Source: Acephala macrosclerotiorum (lineage: Eukaryota > Ascomycota > Leotiomycetes > Helotiales > Mollisiaceae). Taken from it: 64,000 bases of DNA. The translations under genes were made by a program, and so were the position numbers. How positions within the stretch are numbered: the stretch's first letter is position 1; each line of letters opens with the position of its first letter. Of the stretch, positions 49,824 to 60,478 are shown piece after piece. The stretch covers positions 1 through 64,000 of the forward strand of contig MU119403.1 in assembly GCA_014904845.1 (NCBI GenBank), given 5' to 3'. The notes beneath the pieces were generated by a model. The model had not been told where the DNA came from, did not search any database, and saw nothing but the letters and a program-made list of their open reading frames with translations.

Positions 49824-50736
49824 TAGAGTGCATTTGGTGCCAATTGAAGTATTTTCCTGCGCACATATCTGTAAGCTTAGGATTTGGTGTAAAGGGGACA
49901 CACAGTATTGCGAAAGTTGCATTGGAATTGGCATACCTGCTTTTAATCGAAAAAGCTTATGGACTTGCTATCCCAATCTAGATTGATCTTGGTTGAATTG
50001 TTGTCCCCGGAGCTTGTCATTGTCCTGGGAGACCATATTTGCGACCACGCATTGCTCGAAATTTGTGATTGTGGATGTCCACGAGGCTGGTGGTCGACGA
50101 AACATTATCGTGAATCCACCGCCCGCCGGAAATGACGAAGTGGATCACTTGGAGCTGAACGCTTATTGGTGTACTCTACTCAGGCGGTGTCGAAACACGT
50201 GTGTGTAGAAGTAACCAAGTGAAGCTACTCGAAGAAAAGGTGAAGATCTTCTCGTCTTGCTCGATGAGAAGGCTGAAGCTTGTCACAGCTCACGCTAGTC
50301 AAACCTGGCCCCACGGGCGCGTCAACCCGAGAATCAACCTCGCCTCAATCGTCATGGCAGCATCAACCGCAACACCACGCACCTATCACCCATCAACAAC
50401 AATCACTCGAAGGTCGCACGGCTTCGGTGCCTTGGACGTCAGTTGGCACGTTTCGAACTTTCATGTCAGAAGTGTACGACTACGTGAAGCGATAATTGTC
50501 TCCCCGAAGACCCTTCCTCAATTCGTCTCCATCAAAGAACAATGGCACTCGTACCTGGCTCAAACGACTTACACCGAAAATCAAGCGGCTGCTAGAAGAG
50601 AGGAGAAGACCAGACGACCGCTTGGACACAATCAATCTGCGAAGGCTGCAAAGAAAAAGGGCGGGTCAAGAAGGTAGTTCCCAGGAAGAGATCGGTCGAG
50701 AAGAGTCCTCCAAAGTGAGCTTCTGCTCCTACTATC
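49824..50736. other. Intergenic, no supported gene
   Basis: A 158-residue open frame at 50201-50677 is basic and low in complexity with no known motif. It is not annotated as a gene. The region may include decayed 5' sequence of the following F-box-like pseudogene. Confidence 0.45.
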
Positions 50737-51950
50737 TGCCACCTCCTCACCTTCCCGAATGAGCTGCTACCGGCCATTATCCCCCCCTGCGATCAGACAG
50801 ACCCGGCGGCTCTTGCAAACACATGTTGTCGACTTTATCCACACGCATCACCAGCATTGTACAAGGACGTCACTATTCCGAGCAAAATGACATTGAATCT
50901 CTTGTCAGTTCATCACTGAGAATACGGATCACGATTCATCGAACAGATACGATCCTGCGAAGTATATCTGCCAGCACAATCAAAACCGGATTATTAGAAA
51001 GAAGGCGCAAACCCAATCGATGTCATAGGGCACATGGCAAATCTGAGGGGTCTCCTAATACAATACGATTATCCGCTCGACGGAGATCAGACGGCTGAAG
51101 AGAAATACTTGAGTCTAATGCCAGTGCCAACTCAAGTAGCCTCGACCATTACCTCGTTTTTGCTTGTCCCTTTCCATAGCACTAGCCCAATGCTAAAGAT
51201 CCACTAGGTACAATTTGCTTCAAGCCGCATACACGCTGGCCAGTTCGGATGCCATACCTCTTCTGAATCATGAAACCCTAGAAGATACGACCCTGCATTC
51301 TACGAGTTCTCGGCTCCCACCCCCCGACGCTGGTTATTATTTGCATCTGCCACCATTCGAAGATATTGGGAAATATGGGCATACCGAACTTGTGCACTTG
51401 AAATTAGTTGATTGCTACATCCGTCTTACTCATCTTGAGAGGATCTTGAACTCTCGTGCGTTGCAGACGTTGTCAATTTGTTCTGATTCTGATCTCAGAA
51501 AGGTCCTTGGTGTCAGCCAGGTGAACTTTGAGCCTTTGCTCAAGGCGATAAGCGGGAGCCGCTCTGGACAATCAATAGAAAAGCTGTGACTGGATGCATG
51601 TTACTATGCCGTTGCAGTCGTGCCAGCCCCTAGCATGCACCACTTTCCTGCAGTCCGATACTTTGAGACTATAGCACCTTGTTTGTTGAAATGTCACGAC
51701 CTAGCTGCGGCGTTCCAGATCCCCGAAATTTAAGTTGAAGCTGGAGAGCTCGTGCCTCCAAATGTTGAGGCTCTCAAGTTGGGGCTCAGCCGTGTCGACT
51801 TCTCATTTGTCATGGATTTCCTCACATAAAATGCAGAGTTCATGCCTCATCTACGAAAACTTATCCTTTTAGTGTACTGCCGGGATGCAGCAATTTCTCG
51901 AGAGCTTCGCGAAGCTGCGGCGAAGGAGGCAGATCCGAGGCACTAGGCCT
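50737..51950 (+). pseudogene. F-box-like protein, degenerate (copy 1)
   Basis: It starts with HLLTFPNELLPAIIPPCDQ, then LANTCCRLYPHASPALYKDV, the typical F-box-like beginning of fungal leucine-rich-repeat-type proteins. Later pieces are HLKLVDCYIRLTHLERIL, LQTLSICSDSDL, LPPNVEALKLGLSRVDF and LRKLILLVYCRDAAISRELR, with stops and frame changes between them. It runs in the same order as the copy at 52871-54354 (LRTLSICSDLDA, LPPKLEVLKVTL, AQELKDAVAKE), so the two are tandem paralogues. Intact relatives are expected to be substrate receptors of ubiquitin ligases, but that is not shown here. Confidence 0.65.
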
Positions 51951-52305
51951 AGACTCGGGAAGAAAAGAAATCAAAATTTCCAGTAAGTCCGACTGGGCAA
52001 CACAAAGTTGAAATGGTCGGATTGGGCAAACAGCTTGGTATTGAAACATAATTCTCCAGCAAGACTCGATTCGGAAAGAAGTTTTCAGAGAAGGCGCTGG
52101 GTCGGATCTTTGGGAGATACCAGATCAGATTTCGGGATGCCGAACCGAATGGTTCGAGGAAAACACAAGCCAAAGTAATGCAAAGCTGGGGACAATGCGA
52201 GGGTCATAGTTTAGGAACATCTCAACTGAAGACCCAAGTAGAAAATGCCTCCTAGCCTAATTACATAATGCTACAAGACTGCAGCCAAGTCTCGTTCAAA
52301 GTACC
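51951..52305. other. Short spacer before the MITE
   Basis: It has some residual similarity to the paralogue's C-terminal coding part, too weak to assign. Confidence 0.4.
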
Positions 52306-52308
52306 TTA

Positions 52309-52591
52309 CGAGCCTGGGATCATAAGTCTGTGCTTTTCAGGCTGTTTTCAGGCTGCTTTTTCGCGAAGAACTTCAAAGTCCATGCCGTGACTTAAAAAGT
52401 ATAAAACAACTACAAATTAAAATCTTTTAAGACTATAGTTTATTATTTGATAAAAGCTAAAGTATCTTTTTACAAATTAATTAAGTATATTTATATTTTG
52501 ATTTAAAAGTCGATATTTAGTTTTAGCGTTTATTTGTTAGCGAAAGGCCCTGAAAAGCCCTGAAAAGCACAGACTTATGATCCCAGGCTCG
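52309..52591. mobile_element. PIF/Harbinger-like MITE with 33-bp perfect TIRs
   Basis: 283 bp. The left end starts CGAGCCTGGGATCATAAGTC and the right end is its exact inverse. The match is perfect for 33 bases, then weaker. TTA flanks both ends (52306-52308 and 52592-52594). A 3-bp TTA/TAA duplication is the hallmark of PIF/Harbinger elements. The core is AT-rich and non-coding. It lies between the two F-box-like pseudogenes. Confidence 0.8.
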
Positions 52592-52870
52592 TTATGAGTG
52601 AGGACATTCTCTGTGCACAGGGTCGCTTGATTGTACATCCCCAAGTACATCAACGATTTGTCTCTTTGAAGGGCACATGAAAGCACAAGAGCTCCCTACC
52701 TACACTTTCATAAGGAAACAAATTAAAACCCACCGCCCAATTCTATGTCTTCGCCCTAGGAATGATAGAAACCACCCTCAAAGAATTGACCCCGTATCAA
52801 TGCCAGATGCACGTGATTCTTACACTAGCGTGTTCTGCCCCACGTCGAGGATCGACCCCGCCTTTCGACG

Positions 52871-54354
52871 ATGCCGGACATTATGGACTGCCAGCGCAAA
52901 CCCGTCCCTGCCAATAGCCTTCTCTCCCTCTCTAACGAATTACTGAGTCTCATTCTGAGCATCTGCAACCCTCCAGAGCTGTGTGCACTTGTTCGAACAT
53001 GCCACCTTCTATACGAACACACGTCGCCAGCGTTATAAAAGTCCGTTGTAGTAAACAGAATAAGTACCCTGCAGCTCCTTGCTTTTAGTTGTATTTTGTA
53101 TGGATCTCGACAAGCGAAATCCGATCTTTCGAGGCTCGCCTACCTTAGTACAAACCCGAAGCCCCCGAATCAAAAATTAGTCGGTGTAGTACGCATATGG
53201 ATAATCTTCAACATCTTGCAATTGAATACGACTAGTCTGACGAATATGAAGATGAAGAGCATTGGTCATTCTATATTCCATAGAAGCTGCCATCAAGCCT
53301 GGTCTCTTGTAAGTCTGCAGGCTCATCAATGTTCCCGCCTCCAATGTTCCCTCGCCTTCTAGACCTCCAGCCTTGGGACTGGGTCTTTGCAATCCACTTT
53401 CTGCCTTTGCAAAAAGCTGAAGCCCATATTAGGTACCTTGAACTTCAAATGTTCCGCCCGCTGGCCTCTCGAACATGCATTACCCTCTTCCTACATCCCC
53501 AACTGCAAGAATTAGAGCTTCATTGGGCCGAGGCCACTCTTGAATTCATCCCGGCGGTCTTTGCCCTTTATTTTGGCGGCTCACTAACCACGCAATTGAG
53601 GGACCTCGAATTCGTCGATTGCCGATGTTCCTCCGATGATTTAGCTACGCTGCTGCGATTGCCCTGTGCACTTCGAACACTCTCGATCTGTTCTGACCTT
53701 GACGCGAATATGCTTGACTACGATGCTGAAGTCGATCACGAATTATATTTTCGAGCTATAAGCGAGAACCTCTTAGGTAAATCGCTGGAAGGTTTCAAGG
53801 TGGATTTTTTGAGTCGGGCGTGGATCACTGTACCAGCTCCAAGGATGGACAGATTGCAGGAAGGCAAATATCCAGAGGTTAATTCAGCACACCTGGTATA
53901 CAAGGCCGGAGAAGTAGAATCCAACGAGTTTCGCATACCCCAGATTGATTGTCCGCTTAATCGGCTTCTTCCACCCAAATTAGAAGTTCTCAAGGTCACA
54001 CTTTACGAGAGGGAAGACGACGAAGAATTCATCCTCAACATTCTTGAGCAGAAGCCGACACTTGTACCATTCCTAAGAACGATAATTCTCGCCAACCACT
54101 ATCGAGACGAGAAAATGGCACAAGAGCTCAAGGATGCTGTTGCTAAAGAGGAAGATGGCCGAAGTTATGCTGGGGCACTCGATGTAATCACTAGAGGCTA
54201 CCCGGTCTACACCGACAAAGAGTCTATGAACGCGGTGGAAGTTCATTGCAAAAGGAGCGGCGCCGAGCTGATGCTCTTATACGAGGACTCGGCAACGAAA
54301 GAGATACTTAGAGAGGGCGCAGGCCCGCCGTTTGGGAGTACCAGAGCAGATTAG
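52871..54354 (+). pseudogene. F-box-like protein, disrupted N-terminal part (copy 2)
   Basis: It starts MPDIMDCQRKPVPANSLLSL, then SNELLSLILSIC and CHLLYEHTSPAL. At 53036-53038 a TAA stands where the paralogue has the Tyr codon of PALYK. The same frame continues with KSVVVNRISTLQLLAFSC. Between about 53190 and 53330 the frame shifts (EYEDEEHWSFYIP appears in another frame with stops). From 53329 a 341-residue frame stays open to 54354 with LRR-like segments (LRDLEFVDCRCSSDDLATLL, LRTLSICSDL, LEVLKVTLYERE). The nonsense codon and frameshifts make it a pseudogene unless unusual introns remove them. The long intact 3' part suggests recent loss. Confidence 0.65.
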
Positions 54355-55473
54355 ATGTTTCTCTTTCCAGCATCGTTCCTTGACGAGCCTTTCATTCCGA
54401 AGAACCTACTTCAGATACCCTTCTTCGATCGGCTCCTGCAATGCGGTGCGACGCGAGCCATCGTTGTCACACATATGCATCTGCTCTTTCACGTCCAGTG
54501 TGCTTCCAGTCAGTACTACGCAGTACGAGAACTGTGCAAGATGGCCGTGTCACGACCATTCTCGTGAAAGCCCACGTGCAAATCGTGCTGGTGGCTTCCC
54601 ACAGCGTGTCATGGCTACCATGCTTTTGTCCCGTGTGCAAGAATAATCCTTGGCATAGAAGAGGAGGGTGGATGAGTGTTAATGTTACCTTCGACCAACG
54701 AGCTATCATTGCTGCGAGGAGGAGGTATATTCGTATTCTCCTGTTTAGGATAGTATCCAGCTGCAATAGCCCAACTTGCCCGAGTGAGCCCAGGCCTAGC
54801 ACAAGTCTTGGCTCATTTGACGTGCGGATACTAGGAAGATTCCGGTATCTGAGAGATAGCTTTGATCCCTGGCAAGATAGATCCTGCTTCTCGGCAACGG
54901 CGAGTGCTCCTAACGTCCTTGTTGCTTTCCAAGTTGTGATGAAAGTTGTCCGCGTTTTCTAGAGAGGTCAGATTCAAGTAAAGTGTTTTCAAGTCATTCC
55001 TCATAAGCATAGCCTTAGCCCGATTTATTTAACAGCTACGCTACAATTGATTGACGCCTACGATACCGTTACTGAGCCTCTATAGAATTGCAGCTACCCA
55101 TTACATGCGCCACCATTGGAGCCTCGTATGCTGCGTCTCTATACTCAAACATTGCGTGAGCAAAATCTTGAATAATAATTACTATTTTGCCTTTCTCCTT
55201 TGTCAAAATAGTGGTCTGGGATGCCCTAAATCGCGTGAATTGGTGTGGAACACTTGGTGTTTTAGGAGTCTACGATTAAAAGGTGTCCTCTAGATCTCTG
55301 GTAGAATCAAGGACTTTCTGCACTCTTTTGCTCCCTAAAAGTGATTATTTTAACATCCTTAATACTAGAGGTAATCCTCGAATCGTATATTGCTTCATAG
55401 TCACTCACCACCCTTGCGTGTACTAGTATATGTCTGAACTGGTTTGCCGCTTTTTTAAAATTTGATATAGTAT
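54355..55473. other. Intergenic, no supported gene
   Basis: Several frames of 70-170 residues overlap here but none shows a recognisable domain or the codon pattern of its neighbours. Confidence 0.45.
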
Positions 55474-56029
55474 CTAGATATTGCATATGAGCTTCATTTC
55501 CATACCTGCTACGTTTTTCCACCATAATTCGAGCTTCTGAACCCCATGTAGCCGCAGGACCTCAATTTCCTTGTTTAGTCTAGCTTCATTGGTCAGCTCT
55601 GACAGTTCCTCGTATGATTTCCACCTCTTCGCAACTGGTAAGCCGATACGTAAATCCTTGAGACTCAAAGTGTCTAAAGAGATTCCTGTAATGGTCAGGG
55701 CTGCCATCTATCCAACAGCGGCGCAACATCAATCCGAGCCGAGTTATATTCTTAGCCCACTGGAAATCTGCAGCGTGCAGACCCAGCCATACAAGCGGTA
55801 TAGTATAAATGTCTCCCTGCACATAAAATGAAATCCTCTCAAACACCGTTATTTTGCACAATACCTCAGAACGGCATTCTTCTTCCATAACACTTGCCGC
55901 GGTCTTCCTTTTGCCTGTCGATGCAGTTCGCTGAAGTTTTTCAACTCGCAGTTCCTCTCTTTTTTGTAAATGCCAATACGTTGAGTGTAGATGTCCATCC
56001 TCCTTGCATTTCTTCGCCCTTCCGTGATA

Positions 56030-57863
56030 AGTCAAACACCCTATTAATCGGCCACCCCCTAAGTCGGCCGCCTCGCTTAATTCACCACCACCCACTTCCA
56101 ACCCCAATAACTTCCTTATTCCTCAATAGTTATATAAGATAAAGTAGAAGCAACGCTAATAAGGCCATTAGAGTCTAACGGTACATTTTGGCGGTCCCTA
56201 GTCTTTACTTGTGCTTTGTAAATAGCCTCGATATCGACGAACCTGGAATTTGGACTAGCCATTACCTTCCGCCGCTTTCTAGGCTCAAGTTGCACTACTC
56301 TAGCCTCAAGTTGCTTGATTCGACGCTTATGTTGTGCAATAACAAAGTCTTTATCGTTTAAGCTTTTGACTACTTTTCTAAAAAGTACTCTAGTAGTTGT
56401 AGAATTGGTTATTTCAAGTTTCGTGATTTAGCGAGCATAATCTCGAATATTCTCACTTTTTTGAGGAGTTTTAAAAGCAACTAATGACATATCCTGGTTC
56501 TATTCAAGTACTGGATCCTTTGTTGAAGTCTTTAGAGTTGACTCGGCCGCTTTATTACTATTTTCAAGCAATAATCGGTTTATAAGAGGCTTCGACAATT
56601 TGATCGACTATAATCTTGAAGCTGATTACTCTGTTTTACAATTTGTAACTGTTAAAGTATCTATTCGAGCTAGCTTATAACAGTTCAAAAAGTTCCGCTT
56701 TTTAATAGGGGTTGAATCGTTCAAAAGAGCCAAGGCACTAAGCCGCTTTCAGTAAGCATGCTTTAAGGGAGAGAATACGGATAAATCCAAAGGTTGAAGC
56801 ACATGTGAGATATGTGGTAGTAAGAATAATAGATGGATATTATTCGAATAGCATTTTCACATAAATTCCAGTGTTTTATGACTCTTATGGCCGTCTAGTA
56901 TGAGTAAACGGGGCTTTTTAGGGTCACGTAGTGCCGTCTGAAGTATGAAGACTTTTTGCAACCATTTAAGAGTAGTGTCGTTAGAAGTCCACCCATTTTC
57001 AGTTGTAGTGAACTTTCAGTCTTTGTAAGGATGTAATCCTATAAGAAACTATTATTATTGGACTAATTTACCTTTGAATATGACCAATGGATGCAATGCC
57101 CTCCCGATTGCTAAAATACACTCGATAAATGAAGTCTAAACCCTAGATCCTGACTGTTTCTTTTGAATAAAGTGCTTTTCGGCACTTTCCACTACTAGTC
57201 CATTCTCTCTTTGGCCTTCTATAATCCTTACTTCGTCCATATTCTAACGGTTTTCTGGTTTAATAGCTTTAATAGCCGAAATTTCCAGTTTTTGAAACCA
57301 ATCCTTAAAAATATCGGAAATAGCGCTATTAACGCGTGTAGAATCGATCCTAAATTGCTTTTTAGTTTTAAGAACAGGATTCCGGCGAAGAAAACCGGCC
57401 ATTCAACGCTTTCCGAGTAGTACTGCATTATGTCTAGCAATCAAAATCCGTTCGACAAAAGCTCGAATCTGCCTATGAGTTGGATTCTGTTTAAAGCGTT
57501 CTTAAACAAGTACTCAATCCGTAAAACGTTATTCTTAAACTAGAGAAAGCTTTTGACGATATGCATAAGCTTCTAATCGAGAGAGGCGGCCTAATTTCCT
57601 GTTTTGAAGTGTGACTCGTAGTACACTCTACTCGAGACTAGCTTTGCGCTCGGACTTGCCATTAGCTATGTCCCTAAGCGCGTACTGGATATCGTCTTCA
57701 GTATATAAGGGCTTCATAATCACTTTTAACTAATTGCAAAATTTAAAGAAATTTCATTAAAGAATAATTAAAATATTTAATTCTAAAGTGAAAGTGTAGA
57801 AATGGCGGTGTACTAAGCGAGGCAGCCGACTTAGGGGGTGGCCGATTAATAGGGTGTTTGACT
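56030..57863 (-). mobile_element. Fot1/pogo-type (Tc1-mariner) DNA transposon
   Basis: 1834 bp, the usual Fot1 size. Terminal inverted repeats of 50 bp, beginning AGTCAAACACCCTATTAATC, differ at one C/T position. TA dinucleotides flank both ends (56028-56029 and 57864-57865), the Tc1-mariner target duplication. It carries one decayed transposase gene on the minus strand. It lies within a 2EXR gene. Confidence 0.9.
56117..57717 (-). pseudogene. Fot1/pogo transposase, RIP-like nonsense mutations
   Basis: From ATG 57717 the frame reads MKPLYTEDDIQYALRDIANG (psq-type HTH), then a CENP-B-like part, then DSTRVNSAISDIFKDWFQ, AIKPENR, NMDEVRIIEGQRENGLVV, SFIECILAIGRALHPLVIFK, LLILDGHKSHKT and HVLQPLDLSVFSPLK. 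These are the catalytic DDE signatures of PF03184-type transposases. It ends with PRKRRKVMASPNSRF and IEAIYKAQ. Many conserved Trp codons are TAG or TAA (for example after ASLE and in the RFTDW region), and there are a few frame changes. The enzyme is dead, so movement would need a transposase from elsewhere. Confidence 0.9.
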
Positions 57864-58210
57864 TATGCAGGAGAACAGATCGTCAGGAAGCCAGTACATA
57901 TCCTCTTTGTAGTTTAGTGAGCTTCTACGTTGACTGAAAGGAGGGGATTGGCAAGCGGAGGCTTATCGAGAAATAGTACTTTCGATTGTAGAGGTTTGAC
58001 CGCCCTGATGCTGGAAGTATTCATAAGTGCAAAACTCTTTGGCGTGAGTTCAAAGGCTAGCTCCCAGATCATCATACAGATTTCCGGTGGCAGATTGGCG
58101 AATAGTACGAAGGTGCGGCGTTGGGAGGACCTCTGCGGTGTATATTCGGCGTGTGTTTTGTTCATTTCGGCTCGGTGGTCCATGGTGAGGGTGTTGGCAA
58201 GAAGAAGCAA

Positions 58211-59452
58211 GTTAAGTAACTGCGATGTGACTGTATGATCCGGCCATCGAATTTAGAAAATGCTCAGGGTGGTTTCGGAAGACGAACGTCGGCTCCATGC
58301 AATTTTTCTGTCTGAATATATGGTTCTGCTCGATTTGCTTTTTTTTGGTGCCTATTTGGGCTGGGCGGCCTACCGAGCAGACTAAGGCCCACTGTACCAG
58401 ATAAGTGGCTGAACTCGGGAGACCCAGCAGGATGGCTTTGCCCTAAGCTTTTGAACCGTGGTCACTGCGTTTTGAATTTTCAAGATTTCGAGTTTTAAAG
58501 TAGGAGGCTTGAATGACTCATGTGATGGGTGACAGGCGATACTGCTATAACTTCATGATCCTCTCCGAAGAGAAAATGGAAGCTTGAAGAAGAGGCTGCA
58601 GGCTGGAAATTTTGTTTTCGATGCATTGGGACTCTATCTATATTTATCTGGCTGCTGTGCATCTCCACCTCCCGGTCTTCATCTATCCCTACCGAAGTTA
58701 AGGTTACATGACACGGATATTTTCATCCCGATCGCCTCTCCTCCTCGTCACCATAGCACATGTCCATCTCGACGCCTTCTATATTCCTCCACCACTTCTC
58801 AAATGACCGAAAGTCAAGTATTGACCCAAAACCGCAGACTATTAGGATTGTGCGCTCTTTCTCTCGAGGTTTCGTACGGCTGAGATTTCCGAACCAAGGT
58901 GCACCGATATTTAGGGATTTCAAGACTTGAATTATCTACGAGGCTTGCAAGACAAACGGGGCATACTTGCCAACGCATTAATTGTTGAGGCTGCGCAGAC
59001 AATTTCGTACTATTATATAATCAGCTTCATACCATTCTACTGTCCTCCTTTTCTCCTCATCCAATTTTGCGAGCAATTTCAATCTTCATCACTCCTAATT
59101 TAGCTTTCTCTCGTCTCCATTAATGTCACTGCTTTTTTCCCTGTTCCGCCCCTTTTGAATTTTGCGGCTGAGTGGGCAGCGCTACCCCCCTTGTGTGCCA
59201 TTTGGCAAGCCACCATCGTCCCACCATTTAGCTAGTCAAGTCGCCCTTCTTGGTCGAGTATCTATAGAATTATTCCCCAAACATAGTATTCTGGCAGGAA
59301 TATCAAGACTTCTCTCGCGCGGTCCCGAATTTTTGGACATAGCAAGCACACTTGGCCTGTCAAGTAGGAAAGTTTGGAATGTTAAATGAGGCGAAACCTT
59401 TCCTTGTGCGGACGGTGCAGCTAGTAGTTACCTGTACTTAGCTGAATCACTG
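58211..59452. other. Intergenic, possible relic of a 2EXR-type C-terminus
   Basis: On the minus strand at about 58723-58800 the peptide FEKWWRNIEGVEMDMCYG recalls LELWWKNVAGMEMKLIC of the 2EXR pseudogene at 55.5 kb. It may be a decayed paralogue tail. Nothing else could be supported. Confidence 0.35.
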
Positions 59453-60366
59453 TTGAAAGGCAACATTGCTTTTATCAAGGTTCCTGGGCCTGTCATTCCT
59501 CTGCGATCGACTCGTTCATCTGCAGACACAGCCAGTTCAAACAACACCTTTCCAGCAAGACCATCACCTGCTGATGGTGGAAGCCCAGAATGCAAGAAGC
59601 ATGCAATCCCTGCTCTAGAGTCGCCTCAAGTTTCTAGCTTTCGCCGTTACCAAACCCTACATGTATTACACTTCGCCAAATCTCCACGCCGCGCATCCTG
59701 GCTTTCGAAACTAGACAAGCTCCTTTCATCTGCCTTTACCACAGCTGTAACTTTTATGTTTAAAGTTAGCTTAGCTGTCATACTCACTCGTTTCGGCATG
59801 TACGGCATAGCAGCCATCCACCTCCGCAACTCAACCACTCAGCTAGTCGCGCGTGCAGTCAAAATTGGCCGCCCTTCATCCTTCCCGGACAACAACGAAG
59901 ACCACGATGCTTGTATGCTTGTTGGTACACACCAAAATTCGCCATTATGGTATCTGTTTGTAGGAGATCGCGGGACTGCCGACTCGCTACTGAACAAACC
60001 CATGGTTGTTATTCCTCAGCAGCTGGGCGCTGCAGTGTGCCTAAGGACGGTGCATATTATCCAGTTACTAGCCATGAAATTCGTGGCATCGCAGAAATGA
60101 TGAGATGGTATCGCTCTACTATCCTACTTAGAGTGTCAGCGGTCACACAATTATGCTTTCGGCGATTGATGCTCAGTAGAATGTTTGCGAGTTAAATTGA
60201 GTACCGCTGAAACAAGAGAGTTTTTGAGTTCTCGGGCCGGACGCCGATGTTGGGCGCGATTCAGAAATTCAACGGATGTGATGAATGGAGGTGGATGGAT
60301 GAGATCTTGGCGGAGTGTCCAAGGAGGGAAGTCTGGCGAGAGTGGCCACAGAAGGCGCTTAATTAA
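59453..60366 (+). pseudogene. Fungal membrane protein, frameshifted
   Basis: An open frame to 60100 has a hydrophobic stretch (SSAFTTAVTFMFKVSLAVIL), IGRPSSFPDN, and the conserved-looking block LWYLFVGDRGTADSLLNKPM followed by IIQLLAMKFVASQK and a stop. In a different frame downstream, to 60366, comes FEFSGRTPMLGAIQKFNG and WMDEILAECPRREVW, which normally ends this kind of protein. The intervening piece (DGIALLSYL) is out of frame and has a stop. Such proteins occur in expanded families in Leotiomycete-like genomes, function unknown. The break at 60098-60200 suggests a recent pseudogene. Confidence 0.6.
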
Positions 60367-60478
60367 TAAAGTATGCGCTTATATATCAGCAGATGAACAT
60401 TGATAGGCAGCTCTCACTCCTCAAAGAATCTACCCGCTAGAATAAGCCCTTGTTTCTCGGTGACGCAACTCAAGGCAT

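Larger units (their letters stand above)
55474..58210 (-). pseudogene. 2EXR-domain gene split by a Fot1-type transposon
   Basis: Read from 58210 downward. The 5' part holds the 2EXR core FVLFANLPPEICMMIWELAF, then PLQSKVLFLDKPP, one TAA stop (57914-57916), and TTKRICTGFLTICSPA up to the transposon at 57863. On the other side, from 56029, the same frame resumes with YHGRAKKCKEDGHLHSTYWH and LVWLGLHAADFQWAKNITRL. Across the insertion, minus one TA copy, the frame is continuous. A frame change near 55690 leads to LSLKDLRIGLPVAKRW and VLRLHGVQKLELWWKN, typical C-terminal segments of such proteins. It is therefore inactivated by insertion plus point changes. It belongs to the same family as the genes at 40-47 kb but on the opposite strand. 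Confidence 0.75.

Noticed and set aside
50201..50677. 158-codon open frame
   Set aside because: Basic and low-complexity, no homology pattern, overlapped by other frames of similar quality; probably chance.
54441..54962. 173-codon open frame downstream of the F-box-like pseudogene
   Set aside because: Composition rich in S, R and C with no motif; overlapping frames on both strands are of similar length.
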